Both the position numbers and the translations under genes were made by a program. A stretch of 64,000 bases of DNA from Pseudomonas sp. NBRC 111124 (lineage in GTDB: Bacteria > Pseudomonadota > Gammaproteobacteria > Pseudomonadales > Pseudomonadaceae). The stretch lies in contig NZ_BCBA01000033.1 in NCBI RefSeq assembly GCF_001320245.1, positions 1 through 64,000 of the forward strand, written 5' to 3'. This document shows positions 45,797 to 54,629 of this stretch, piece by piece. Each line of letters opens with the position of its first letter. The stretch's first letter is position 1. Under the pieces are notes generated by a model. It searched no databases and had not been told where the DNA came from. It saw nothing but the letters and a program-made list of their open reading frames with translations.

Positions 45797-46915
45797 TCAA
45801 CTGACCTTCATAGCCTCCCGCGCCCGCTGGGTGGTATGCATCGGCTCCGGCTTGGCCCAGTTTTCCGGCAGGTTGATGAAATCGACCAATTCACGCAGTC
45901 GCCCCTGATCTCGGCCATTGAAGGCAAAGGTCAGCCGCGTCAGATGGCTGAAGTTGCCCACCTCGTGTTCGGCACCGCTGTCGGCTTGCTGGTGATATCG
46001 GCCACTCAGGCGCAAGTCGGCAAACCCCTCCTGGATGTCGTGCAGCGCGGCCTCGCTGAGCCGATGGTGCATACGGATTACGAACTGGTTCTTCAGCCAG
46101 CGGCTGGAGTGGTAGTTGCTGTAGAACTGATTGATTTCCTCCACGGCCTCATCGGCGCTGTAGACCAGGCGAAGTAGCTTCAGATCGCTGGGCAGGATAT
46201 AGCGGTTTTCTTCGAGCTGGCGGCTGATGAACGCCAGGCAGTCGCGCCAGAACGTGCCTCCTGGTGAGTCCAGCAGTACCACCGGCACCAGTGGGCTCTT
46301 GCCGGTCTGGATCAGCGTCAGCACTTCAAGCGCCTCATCCAGGGTGCCGAAGCCGCCGGGGCAGAGCACCAGTGCATCGGCCTCCTTGACGAAGAACAGC
46401 TTGCGAATGAAGAAGAAGTGGAAGGGCAGCAGCTTGTCGGTGCCATCCACCGTGGCGTTGGCGTGCTGCTCGAAGGGCAGGGTGATGTTGAAGCCCAGGC
46501 TATGGTCACTGCCGGCACCTTCGTGGGCCGCCGCCATGATGCCGCCGCCGGCCCCGGTAATGACCATCAGTTCGGAGCGGGCCAAGGTTGCCCCCAGCTC
46601 GCGAGCCAGGGCGTACATCGGGTGCTCCACCGGCGTGCGTGCCGAGCCGAACACGGTGACTTTGCGCCGCCCCCGATAGCGCTGGAGCATGCGGAAAGAG
46701 TGATCCAGTTCGCGCAAGGCCTGCAAGGTGATCTTGGCGCTCCAGCGGTCGCTGTCGTCATGGGCCATGCGCAAGACCGTGAGCATCATGTCGCGGTACA
46801 GCGGAAGGTTCGGGCTGTTCGCCGCGACCTGTTGCAGTTGCTGGTCGATCTTGCTCAGGTCGATGCCGTGGTCCCTGAAGTGATTGAACAGCTGTTCATT
46901 CGATTGGTAAGGCAT
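45797..46915 (-). CDS. LOG-family (lysine decarboxylase-like fold) nucleotide-binding protein
   Basis: 372 residues. The Rossmann-type LOG core has VITGAGGGIMAAAHEGA and the phosphoribohydrolase motif CPGGFGTLDEALEVLT, with the Arg-Lys region around KVTVFGSART. Family members are nucleoside 5'-monophosphate phosphoribohydrolases, some releasing cytokinin-type bases. It has N- and C-terminal extensions relative to the ~200-residue core, so it belongs to the longer form of the family; substrate not determined. Confidence 0.85.
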   Translation of the reverse strand: MPYQSNEQLFNHFRDHGIDLSKIDQQLQQVAANSPNLPLYRDMMLTVLRMAHDDSDRWSAKITLQALRELDHSFRMLQRYRGRRKVTVFGSARTPVEHPMYALARELGATLARSELMVITGAGGGIMAAAHEGAGSDHSLGFNITLPFEQHANATVDGTDKLLPFHFFFIRKLFFVKEADALVLCPGGFGTLDEALEVLTLIQTGKSPLVPVVLLDSPGGTFWRDCLAFISRQLEENRYILPSDLKLLRLVYSADEAVEEINQFYSNYHSSRWLKNQFVIRMHHRLSEAALHDIQEGFADLRLSGRYHQQADSGAEHEVGNFSHLTRLTFAFNGRDQGRLRELVDFINLPENWAKPEPMHTTQRAREAMKVS

Positions 46916-47217
46916 TCAACGTCTCCTTCTGCAGCAAAACCTCTGACCGGGCCGATGGCGTGGCTCGGCCGCGACACTGCGTGTGTCGCTGGCTGCCGTG
47001 ACTCGAGTGTGCATCCCGAGCATTGCAGTAGGCCTTCAAGGCCGTGGTGCAGGGGTGTCAGTCCATCTTGTCGTTTTGGGGGCTTCGTTATCAATCTAGA
47101 CCCTTGCGCCTGATCATGCAGGCGGCATGCTCGCGGCCATTCGTCGGTCTGCGGCCAGAGCGGGCGAGGGTTTGGTTAACTGGAGAAGCGAAACGTGTCG
47201 ATGCGGGAGGTGGCGGT
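46916..47217. other. 302-bp intergenic region
   Basis: Spacer between the LOG gene (minus) and a small plus-strand gene. It must hold the LOG promoter and that of the small gene. I see no palindrome or known element; short open frames here lack ribosome sites. Confidence 0.4.
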
Positions 47218-47421
47218 ATGCATCGCTTGGTCATCGAGGTAGATCGGCAGCTGTATCAGCAGCTGGAACATGCTGCCCAGGATCACCATGTGAGTCTGGA
47301 GGCCGAGTGCCGCCGCCGGCTGGCAGCACTGGAGTGCCAGTCCCGCTACCTGCAGGCGCTGCTGGCCGAGATGCGCGCCGACGAAGAGCCGCAGCGCGCC
47401 GAGGGGGAGCGGGTTATCTAG
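47218..47421 (+). CDS. Small ribbon-helix-helix-like protein
   Basis: 67 residues from ATG 47218, with GGGAGG 7 bp upstream. The sequence MHRLVIEVDRQLYQQLEHAAQDHHVSL followed by EAECRRRLAAL has the strand-helix-helix pattern of Arc/FitA-type DNA-binding antitoxins. No toxin gene is next to it: the following gene is convergent and codes for a secreted protein. It could be a stand-alone regulator; function unknown. Confidence 0.65.
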   Translation: MHRLVIEVDRQLYQQLEHAAQDHHVSLEAECRRRLAALECQSRYLQALLAEMRADEEPQRAEGERVI

Positions 47422-47841
47422 TTACTTCTTCTTGTTGCCAGCAGTGCAGCTGGCAGCATCGAATGCCTGGTCCATGACTGGCTGGTTGGTCTTGTATACG
47501 GTAAAGCGATAGACCATCACCGCACCTTTGGACATCAGGTTACGGAAACCACTGTTGCGGCACACGCTGTCGCCCAACTGGCTGCGCACTTGCGCCGGGT
47601 TTTGCTGCATGCGTGCGGCATGCTCGGCGCGTACGCTCAGGTGGTTGACCAGCGCCTTGCCTTCAACGGTATAGCCCTGATCGAGAATGTCTTCGTTGAT
47701 GGCGCGCGGGGTGCCGACACTGCTTTCCGTGGCGACCTTCTGCAGCAGCTTGTTGAGCTCGAACTCCTGCTTGGAGGCAGCCTGGGCTGCCAGTGGCAGG
47801 GTGAGCAACAGGCTCAGGGCCGGGACGATAAAACGCAGCAT
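47422..47841 (-). CDS. Secreted protein resembling the quorum-sensing-regulated virulence factor family
   Basis: 139 residues from the start at 47841, preceded by GGAGAG; an open frame further upstream is rejected. A signal peptide MLRFIVPALSLLLTLPLAAQA is followed by a small domain with two Cys (VCRNSG and AASC) that may form a disulphide, and a KKK end. It resembles my memory of the QSregVF family of P. aeruginosa; the family assignment is moderately sure and the function unknown. Its last base abuts the small RHH-like gene. Confidence 0.7.
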   Translation of the reverse strand: MLRFIVPALSLLLTLPLAAQAASKQEFELNKLLQKVATESSVGTPRAINEDILDQGYTVEGKALVNHLSVRAEHAARMQQNPAQVRSQLGDSVCRNSGFRNLMSKGAVMVYRFTVYKTNQPVMDQAFDAASCTAGNKKK

Positions 47842-48067
47842 GAATCTCTCCTGGTTCGATGACTGGCGCTTTGACATGCGCCGACGGCGGGCGTTCCATG
47901 AAACCCGCTGCATCGCAGGCAAGTTCAGGGTGGCCAATCACGCCGATTATAAGGGACCGATTGGCTCCGCTGCACGGCCAAATGGTGTCTGCTCTGGTAG
48001 ACTGGCGCTTTGCGTCTTTCCGAGTCCCTGCAGTGTCCAGTCACAACCCGTCCACAGGCTTGCCAGC

Positions 48068-48778
48068 ATGAGCCACGCGGTAGCACGCCTGCGTGCCGAG
48101 CGCCTGGCGCGCAGTAACAAGCCTTTCATCGCCCGTGGTTCACGCGCCGAACGGTGCCCCGACTGCCGGGTGATCGCCACCCACTGCCTGTGTGCGTGGA
48201 AGCCCAAGGTGCAGGCCGACTCTGGCGTATGTCTGATCATGCATGACACCGAGCCATTGAAGCCGACCAATACCGGCTGGTTGATCGCCGACCTGATCGA
48301 AGACACCTGCGCTTTCGGCTGGTTGCGCACCTCGGTGGACGAGCGCCTGCTGGCCCTGCTCGACGACCCGCAGTGGCAGCCCTATATCGTCTTCCCCGGC
48401 GAATTCGTCGCCCAGGAGCGGGTGGTCAGCGAGGTGGCGCGCGAACCCGGCAAGCGCCCGTTGTTCATCCTGCTCGATGCCACCTGGACCGAAGCGCGCA
48501 AGATGTTCCGCAAAAGCCCGTATCTGGATCGCTTCCCGGTGCTGAGCCTGCAAGCCGAGCAGATGTCGCGCTATCGCCTGCGCCGGTCCAAGCGCGACGA
48601 TCATTTCTGCACGGCCGAAGTGGCTGCCATGTGCCTGGACCTGGCCGGTGACACTCAGGCGTCCCAGGCGCTGGATGCCTACCTGGACGTGTTCAGCCTG
48701 CATTACCTGAGCGGCAAGCGTCGCCTGCCGCTGGATGATCAGGATGACACCCACCAGCGTCTGCATACCTTCCTATAG
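48068..48778 (+). CDS. tapT: tRNA-uridine aminocarboxypropyltransferase (DTW domain)
   Basis: 236 residues from ATG 48068; adds the acp group from SAM to U47 of some tRNAs. The DTW-type signature is LDATWTEARKMFRKSPYL, and the zinc-like N-terminal RCPDCRVIATHCLCAW cluster is present. An upstream open frame is rejected because it would overlap the divergent secreted-protein gene. Followed by a 179-bp leader and erdR. Confidence 0.9.
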   Translation: MSHAVARLRAERLARSNKPFIARGSRAERCPDCRVIATHCLCAWKPKVQADSGVCLIMHDTEPLKPTNTGWLIADLIEDTCAFGWLRTSVDERLLALLDDPQWQPYIVFPGEFVAQERVVSEVAREPGKRPLFILLDATWTEARKMFRKSPYLDRFPVLSLQAEQMSRYRLRRSKRDDHFCTAEVAAMCLDLAGDTQASQALDAYLDVFSLHYLSGKRRLPLDDQDDTHQRLHTFL

Positions 48779-48957
48779 TCCAAGGGGCATACGTCTCACT
48801 TTGGTTCATAATGACGGGGCTGGCAGCCAGGGTGGGCGAGACGGCAGGGTAGATGGCTTGACCACCTCCGGCCGTGCTCGGCACCCTTCGCGCCGATTCC
48901 CCGCCAGGCGCTCTACTACCCGACATGCGCTTGGCACAGAACAGGATCCATAGATCG

Positions 48958-49608
48958 ATGGCCACATACGAAATCCTGATAGCCGATGACCACCCGCTGT
49001 TTCGTAGCGCGCTGCGCCAGGCCGTTACCCTCGGCCTGGGCGCCGATGTGCGCCTGGTTGAAGTGGCGAGCATTGCCGAACTGGAAACCCGCCTGAGCGA
49101 AAAAGCCGACTGGGACCTGGTCCTGCTGGACCTGAACATGCCGGGTGCCTATGGCTTCTCCGGGCTGGTCCTGCTACGCGGCCAGTACCCGCAGATTCCG
49201 GTGGTGATGGTCTCGGCGCAGGAAGAGGCCGCCGTGGTGGTCAAGTCCCGCGAGTTCGGTGCCAGCGGCTTCATTCCAAAATCCAGCGGCCTTGAAGTCA
49301 TTCAGGATGCCGTGAGAAAAGTGCTCGATGGCGAGGTATGGTGGCCACCGCAAGCCTTCGAAAAGGTCGATGTATCGGCCGAAGCCAAGGCCGCGAGCGA
49401 AGGGCTGGCCAGCCTCACCCCGCAGCAATTCCGCGTGCTGACCATGGTCTGCGAAGGCTTGCTGAACAAGCAGATCGCCTATGAATTGAGTGTGTCGGAA
49501 GCGACCATCAAGGCCCATGTGACGGCTATCTTCCGCAAGCTGGGTGTGCGCACCCGCACTCAGGCCGCGCTGTTGCTGCAACAACTTGAATCGGTTGCCA
49601 GCAACTGA
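48958..49608 (+). CDS. erdR: LuxR-type response regulator ErdR-like
   Basis: 216 residues. An N-terminal receiver domain has phospho-acceptor Asp58 in VLLDLNMPGAYG and the DDHP acidic pocket at residues 10-13. The C-terminal LuxR HTH reads LTPQQFRVLTMVCEGLLNKQIAYELSVSEATIKAHVTAIFRKLGV. Position next to dgkA-finR-fpr matches the regulator that controls ethanol/acetate metabolism in P. putida and P. aeruginosa. No sensor kinase gene is adjacent, so it is an orphan. Confidence 0.88.
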   Translation: MATYEILIADDHPLFRSALRQAVTLGLGADVRLVEVASIAELETRLSEKADWDLVLLDLNMPGAYGFSGLVLLRGQYPQIPVVMVSAQEEAAVVVKSREFGASGFIPKSSGLEVIQDAVRKVLDGEVWWPPQAFEKVDVSAEAKAASEGLASLTPQQFRVLTMVCEGLLNKQIAYELSVSEATIKAHVTAIFRKLGVRTRTQAALLLQQLESVASN

Positions 49609-49681
49609 CAACGCCTGGATTCACGCTTTTTTGACCCGCGCCGCACTAGTCTGCTGGCCTTTCTGTTGTGAAGTGACTCAC

Positions 49682-50047
49682 ATGACATCGCCATTCAAAG
49701 GCCAGACCGGCCTGAAACGCATCTTCAATGCCGCCGGCTACTCGCTGGACGGCCTGCGCGCCGCCTTCAAGGGTGAGGCCGCCTTTCGCCAGCTGGTGCT
49801 GCTCAACGTGCTGCTGATTCCGATCGCCTTCTGGCTGCCGGTCAGCCGTGCCGAGCGGGCAATCATGATTGCCGTGTGCCTGCTCGGCCTGATCGTCGAA
49901 CTGTTCAACTCGGCAGTGGAAGCAGCCATCGACCGCATTTCGCTGGAGCGCCACCCGCTGTCGAAGAACGCCAAGGACATGGGCAGCGCCGCGCAGCTGG
50001 TGGCGCTTAGCATGGTTGCGCTGGTGTGGGGTGTGATCCTGCTTTAA
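49682..50047 (+). CDS. dgkA: Diacylglycerol kinase
   Basis: 121 residues; recycles diacylglycerol to phosphatidate in the inner membrane. Three membrane helices and the catalytic LIVELFNSAVEAAIDRISLERHPLSKNAKDMGSAAQLVAL region are clear. ATG 49682 was chosen because the upstream open frame overlaps erdR. The stop overlaps the stop of the convergent finR by four bases. Confidence 0.95.
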   Translation: MTSPFKGQTGLKRIFNAAGYSLDGLRAAFKGEAAFRQLVLLNVLLIPIAFWLPVSRAERAIMIAVCLLGLIVELFNSAVEAAIDRISLERHPLSKNAKDMGSAAQLVALSMVALVWGVILL

Positions 50048-50970
50048 GCGATCGGCGGCAAGACGATCTCGTCACTGCGGGTAAAGCCCGCAGTGAAGTT
50101 GCGGCACAATTCCAGGAATTCACGCATCGTCGAGGTCTGGTATTTCTGCTTGTGCCAGATGAAATAGAACTGGCGCATCAGGTCCAGCTCCGGCGTCTCC
50201 ACCGGCACCAGGCTGCCACGGCGGAAGGCATCACGCAGGGCCAGCCGGGAAATGCAACCGATCCCCAGGCCCGATTCCACGGCGCGCTTGATTGCCTCGG
50301 TATGTTCCAGCTCCAGGCGGATGTTCAGGCTGGTGCGGTGATGGCGCATGGCCTGGTCGAAGGTCAGGCGTGTGCCGGAACCCTGCTCGCGCAGGATCCA
50401 GGCCTCCCGCGACAGGGCTTCGACATCGGCGCGCCCTGCCTTGGCCAGGGGGTGTTGCGGTGCACAGAACACTACCAGTTCGTCCTCCACCCAGGGCTGC
50501 ACCTCCAGGTCCGGGTGGTTGCAATCACCTTCGATCAGACCTAGATCAATTTCGTATTGCGCAACCTGGTGCACGATATGCGCAGTGTTCTGCACATGCA
50601 GTTTCACCTGGCTCTCGGGGTGTATCTGCATGAAACTGCCAATCAGCAGCGTCGCCAGGTAGTTGCCGATGGTCAGCGTGGCGCCGACCGCCAGCGAACC
50701 GAAGCCGGACTTGCCATTGAGCAGGTCTTCGATTTCCTTGGCCTGGTCGAGCAGTGCGACGGCCTGAGGCAGCAACTGATGGCCCAAGGCATTGAGGGCC
50801 AGGCGCTTGCCGGCACGGTCGAACAGTTGGCAGCTCGACTGGCGCTCTAGTTCGGTGATGGAAGTGCTCGCCGCCGATTGTGAAAGCGCGAGCACGTTGG
50901 CCGCCCGCGACACACTCTGGTGCTGGGCCACGGCGACGAATACCTGAAGCTGACGAAGTGTAAATCGCAT
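50044..50970 (-). CDS. finR: LysR-family regulator FinR
   Basis: 308 residues; HTH at the N-terminus (FVAVAQHQSVSRAANVLALSQSAASTSITELE) and a LysR effector domain. It is divergent from fpr with a 117-bp intergenic region. In P. putida FinR activates fpr under oxidative stress and is itself linked to sulphur assimilation. The identification rests on this adjacency and the LysR type. Confidence 0.9.
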   Translation of the reverse strand: MRFTLRQLQVFVAVAQHQSVSRAANVLALSQSAASTSITELERQSSCQLFDRAGKRLALNALGHQLLPQAVALLDQAKEIEDLLNGKSGFGSLAVGATLTIGNYLATLLIGSFMQIHPESQVKLHVQNTAHIVHQVAQYEIDLGLIEGDCNHPDLEVQPWVEDELVVFCAPQHPLAKAGRADVEALSREAWILREQGSGTRLTFDQAMRHHRTSLNIRLELEHTEAIKRAVESGLGIGCISRLALRDAFRRGSLVPVETPELDLMRQFYFIWHKQKYQTSTMREFLELCRNFTAGFTRSDEIVLPPIA

Positions 50971-50990
50971 ATCTATATAACCGATAACAC

Positions 50991-51018
50991 ATATCTTGAT
51001 AATTCAGTTAACAGATAT
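50991..51018. promoter_or_regulatory. Candidate FinR binding site in the finR-fpr intergenic region
   Basis: ATATCT (50991-50996) and AGATAT (51013-51018) are inverted 6-bp arms 16 bp apart in an AT-rich stretch midway between the divergent starts. This size and spacing could suit a LysR dimer pair; binding is inferred. Confidence 0.4.
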
Positions 51019-51087
51019 TGTCGCTGCCCCTAAACTATCGCGCAACTGCGCGTCTTGCGCGCTGCGTTTTCTTCAGGAGCCCCATCG

Positions 51088-51867
51088 ATGAGCAACATGA
51101 ACCACGAACGTGTCCTCAGTGTGCACCACTGGAACGACACCCTGTTCAGCTTCAAGTGCACCCGCGACCCGGGCCTGCGCTTCGAGAACGGTCAGTTCGT
51201 GATGATCGGCCTGCAGCAGGAAAGCGGCCGTCCGCTCATGCGCGCCTATTCCATCGCTTCGCCGAACTGGGAAGAGCACCTGGAGTTCTTCAGCATCAAG
51301 GTCCCGGACGGCCCGCTGACCTCGCAGCTGCAGCATCTGAAGGAAGGCGACGAGATCATCATCAGCAAGAAGCCAACCGGTACTCTGGTTCTCGACGACC
51401 TGAAGCCGGGCAAGCACCTGTACCTGCTGAGCACCGGCACCGGCCTGGCGCCGTTCATGAGCGTCATCCAGGACCCGGAAACTTACGAGCGCTTTGAAAA
51501 AGTGATCCTGGTTCACGGTGTACGTTACGTCAACGAAGTGGCCTACAGAGAATTCATCACCGAGCACCTGCCGCAGAACGAGTTCTTCGGTGAGTCGGTC
51601 CGTGACAAGCTGATCTACTACCCGACCGTGACCCGCGAGCCATTCGAAAACCAGGGCCGCCTGACCGACCTGATGCGCAGCGGCAAACTGTTCAGCGATA
51701 TCGGCCTGCCACCGATCAACCCAGAGGACGACCGCGCGATGATCTGCGGCAGCCCAAGCATGCTCGACGAGACCAGCGAAGTGCTCGACAGCTTCGGCCT
51801 GAAGGTCTCCCCACGCATGCGCGAGCCGGGTGACTACTTGATCGAGCGTGCCTTCGTCGAAAAATAA
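51088..51867 (+). CDS. fpr: Ferredoxin-NADP+ reductase
   Basis: 259 residues from ATG 51088, with CAGGAG upstream. FAD-binding RAYSIASPNW, NADP-binding GTGLAPFMSVI and a C-terminal RAFVEK are typical of bacterial Fpr. It transfers electrons between NADPH and ferredoxin or flavodoxin, supporting iron-sulphur and redox-stress reactions; fdxA lies elsewhere in this window. The gene is followed by a strong symmetric terminator. Confidence 0.96.
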   Translation: MSNMNHERVLSVHHWNDTLFSFKCTRDPGLRFENGQFVMIGLQQESGRPLMRAYSIASPNWEEHLEFFSIKVPDGPLTSQLQHLKEGDEIIISKKPTGTLVLDDLKPGKHLYLLSTGTGLAPFMSVIQDPETYERFEKVILVHGVRYVNEVAYREFITEHLPQNEFFGESVRDKLIYYPTVTREPFENQGRLTDLMRSGKLFSDIGLPPINPEDDRAMICGSPSMLDETSEVLDSFGLKVSPRMREPGDYLIERAFVEK

Positions 51868-51883
51868 GACGAACGCAGCAGCG

Positions 51884-51914
51884 AAAAAACGCAGACCGTG
51901 GTCTGCGTTTTTTT
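51884..51914. terminator. Bidirectional terminator between fpr and trmO
   Basis: ACGCAGAC CGTG GTCTGCGT stem with A-run before and T-run after, serving the convergent fpr and trmO genes. Confidence 0.9.
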
Positions 51915-51934
51915 ATGCCTGCAAGAGGTAATCT

Positions 51935-52630
51935 TCAAACGTCCCGAACGACTTCCAGCACCTGGATCTGTTCCGGTTGCGGGTAATGCCAGCGCACCTG
52001 CACGTCCCAGAACTTCACCCCATACACCCGCTCCGGCGGTGGTACCTGATAGGCCGGGCGCGGATCTTGAGCCAGGCATTGTTCGATCAGTTCCACCAAC
52101 GGCTCACCAAGGCGCAGCCCATGCGCGTGGGCCTGGGGCAGGGCAGTGTCGCTCCAGGCAACGGCAATCGCGTCTGGCGCATCACTGGCAATCAGGTTGC
52201 TCGCTCCGGCAACACTGTCGGCGTATGGCACATAGGGTTTGATATCCAGTACCGGCGTACCGTCCAACAGGTCGATCCCGGACAGCAGCAGGCGCCCTGG
52301 TTCTATTCCCTCCAGGCGCACCACCGACTGGCCGATGCCGTTGGGGCGGTGAGTGGCGCGGGTGGCGAACACACCCATGCTCTTGTTGCCTCCGAGGCGC
52401 GGAGGGCGCACCTTCAGGCGTGGCTTGTCCTCCAGTGCCTGGTGGAACAGGAACAACAACCAGACGTGGCTGACTTGCTCCAGCCCGGCCACCGCATCAC
52501 CCTGATCGAACGGCGGCAGCAGTTCCAGCACCCCGCGGGCGGCTGGCGCCAGCTGCGGCTGGCGCGGGATGGCGAACTTCTCCTTGAAGCAGGAGCGGAC
52601 GATGCCGACCGGTGCAACCGTGTGTTGCAT
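51935..52630 (-). CDS. trmO: tRNA (adenine(37)-N6)-methyltransferase TrmO
   Basis: 231 residues from the start at 52630 (GTG two codons earlier is an alternative). Family sequence: APVGIVRSCFKEKFAIPRQPQLAP, then FATRATHRPNGIGQSVVRLEGI and LDGTPVLDIKPYVPYAD. It methylates the threonylcarbamoyl group at A37 of tRNA-Thr using SAM. It lies 6 bp after the stop of the DUF1456 gene, so the two are probably co-transcribed. Confidence 0.92.
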   Translation of the reverse strand: MQHTVAPVGIVRSCFKEKFAIPRQPQLAPAARGVLELLPPFDQGDAVAGLEQVSHVWLLFLFHQALEDKPRLKVRPPRLGGNKSMGVFATRATHRPNGIGQSVVRLEGIEPGRLLLSGIDLLDGTPVLDIKPYVPYADSVAGASNLIASDAPDAIAVAWSDTALPQAHAHGLRLGEPLVELIEQCLAQDPRPAYQVPPPERVYGVKFWDVQVRWHYPQPEQIQVLEVVRDV

Positions 52631-52636
52631 GGCCAC

Positions 52637-53098
52637 TCAGCCGCGCACGCGCAGGGTCAGGCCCTTGAGGAAGTTGCGCAGCAGCTGGTCGCCACACGGG
52701 CGGTAGTTGTCATGCCCGACCTTGCGGAACAGCGCGCTGAGTTCAGGCTTGGACACCGGGAAATTGACCGACTTGAGGATGGCGTGCAGGTCTTCTTCCT
52801 TGAGCTCGAAGGCCACACGCAGCTTTTTCAGGATGGTGTTGTTGGTCACTGGCAGTTCGACCGGTTGTGGCGGGCGGCTGTCGTCCTTGCCACGGCGGTG
52901 GGTCACCAGGCCGTCAAGGAAGTGCGCCATGACCCGCTCCGGGCAGCGCACGAAGCCGGCTTCGTCCTCCTTCTTCAAGTAAGTGGCGAGCACGATCGGG
53001 TTAACGTCGAGGCCGGACAGCGCGATGATTTCGGCCATCTTGGCGTCGTTCACCTTGAGCATGTAGCGCAGGCTGCGCAGGACATCGTTGTGGTTCAT
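52637..53098 (-). CDS. DUF1456 family protein (YehS-like)
   Basis: 153 residues with two copies of a 65-residue helical repeat: NHNDVLRSLRYMLKVNDAKM and NNTILKKLRVAFELKEEDL start the two halves. The family has no known function. It is encoded between an RsuA-type protein and trmO, all on the minus strand, suggesting a link to RNA modification or simply shared transcription. Confidence 0.88.
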   Translation of the reverse strand: MNHNDVLRSLRYMLKVNDAKMAEIIALSGLDVNPIVLATYLKKEDEAGFVRCPERVMAHFLDGLVTHRRGKDDSRPPQPVELPVTNNTILKKLRVAFELKEEDLHAILKSVNFPVSKPELSALFRKVGHDNYRPCGDQLLRNFLKGLTLRVRG

Positions 53099-53145
53099 TG
53101 CTGCAAAATCCTGTTCAGTAGCCACGCCGCGGCGTGGCGCATTGC

Positions 53146-53856
53146 TTAGAAACGTTCGGTGGCTGCCAGGTAACGCCACTGCCCTACGGGCAGCTTGCCC
53201 ATCGACACACCCCCCAGGCGAATGCGGCGCATACCCAGCACTTCCAGGCGCAGGTAGGCGCACAGCTCGGAGATTTGCCCAGGCTGCGGGTTTTTCACGA
53301 CCAGGCGCAGGTGGGTCTCGTTCTGCCAGCTGGCCTTGGCCTTGGGCAGTTCCCGGTCATTGCGCGTTGCACCGCGCGCCAGGCGTTCCAAGGCCTGTGG
53401 CGTAGTCTCGCCGCGCACTTCGACGATGTACTCCTGCTCCATGCGGCGAAGGTCGGCGTCGATCTTGCGGGTAACCCGCCAGTCCTGGGTGAACACCTGC
53501 AGGCCACTGGCACCACGCTGCAACGGAGCCAGGCAGGTCAGCCGGGCAAAATGCCCATGCAACGGCCGTACGCCTTCGCGGTGGGCCTCGCTGAGGTTAT
53601 TCATGCCCATGCTGGCGCGTGCGGTTTCGCTGTCGACACCTGCCGCCTGATGCATCAGCAGGGTGACGGGCTCCAATGCCTCGGCGCGTGCTCCTGGCAG
53701 CAGTTCGACGTGCTGGCCGTCGACTTTGAACTGGGGTTGCTCGACCACCACGCCATCGACTGTGACCCAGCCTCCTTCGATGTACAGCTCGGCCTCGCGG
53801 CGGGAGCAACCAAGCTGCTCGATGAGGCGTTTGGACAGGCGGACGGGTTCAGACAT
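53146..53856 (-). CDS. RsuA/RluF-family protein, catalytic Asp apparently missing
   Basis: 236 residues. An N-terminal S4 RNA-binding domain (RLSKRLIEQLGCSRREAELYI) is joined to an RsuA-type pseudouridine synthase domain. Normally the catalytic motif reads GRLDxxSxGL; here the matching segment is APLQRGASGL, so Asp is replaced by Gln. The later QEYIVEV and LGMRRIRLGGVSMG motifs are kept. It may bind RNA without catalysis or use an altered mechanism. Two minus-strand genes follow closely. Confidence 0.85.
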   Translation of the reverse strand: MSEPVRLSKRLIEQLGCSRREAELYIEGGWVTVDGVVVEQPQFKVDGQHVELLPGARAEALEPVTLLMHQAAGVDSETARASMGMNNLSEAHREGVRPLHGHFARLTCLAPLQRGASGLQVFTQDWRVTRKIDADLRRMEQEYIVEVRGETTPQALERLARGATRNDRELPKAKASWQNETHLRLVVKNPQPGQISELCAYLRLEVLGMRRIRLGGVSMGKLPVGQWRYLAATERF

Positions 53857-53975
53857 GGGGCAATTCGCAAGGCAGGGAAAGACCTACATTGTACCTGCCT
53901 GTACACGGTTGATGATGGGAATCTGTGTCAGATGCGCCATTTTGGACGTGGACCACGGCATATTCGGACGCCGCC

Positions 53976-54431
53976 TTAGGACACTGTAGGAATCAGCCTC
54001 ATGTGCAGCAGTGGATATGGCTGCCCCAAGCCATCCGTTTCCGAGCGACCGACCACTTCGAAGCCTTCATGCAAATAGAAACCCAGGGCTTGTGGGTTCT
54101 GTTCGTTGACGTCCAGGCGTTCGGCATTCAGTTCGTCGATCGCATAGCGCAGCAGGCGCTTGCCAACCCCCTGGCCACGGCAGTCAGGTGCGACGAACAG
54201 CATATGCACGCAGCCGTTTGCGACACCGGTAAAGCCGCAGATACGTTGGCGATCCTTGCAGCACACCAGCATCACTGCGTCCAGGTAGCGGCGCAGCACC
54301 TGATCGCGCAACAACAGGATGTAGGCATCGGGCAGGAAGTCATGGGTCGCGCGCACGGATTCTTCCCAGACCTGCACCAGTTCGCCGTAGTCGCTGTAGC
54401 GCGGGGTTTGCAGCGTCAACGCGTGATGCAT
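53976..54431 (-). CDS. GNAT-family N-acetyltransferase
   Basis: 151 residues from the start at 54431, behind GGAGGAGC. The acetyl-CoA loop is FVAPDCRGQGVGKRLLRYAI with the QxxGxG-type pattern, followed by LNAERLDVNEQNPQALGFYLHEGF typical of the fold. Substrate not known. It is divergent from the glycine-rich repeat gene. Confidence 0.88.
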   Translation of the reverse strand: MHHALTLQTPRYSDYGELVQVWEESVRATHDFLPDAYILLLRDQVLRRYLDAVMLVCCKDRQRICGFTGVANGCVHMLFVAPDCRGQGVGKRLLRYAIDELNAERLDVNEQNPQALGFYLHEGFEVVGRSETDGLGQPYPLLHMRLIPTVS

Positions 54432-54629
54432 GCCGAGGCTCCTCCAGAACGATAGAGAAAACATAGCAGGCCAGCCACTGGTCGGCTTTTGCCTGCAGCG
54501 CTTGCTGGCGTGTTCGCAGAAGTCTATTAATTAGGCGTGGGAAAAATTCCCACGAATAAAAATGTAAAAACTGACAACAGATTCCCGGATTGATTTGGCG
54601 TTCTCATGGCGAAGACCTGGAGACGGAAA

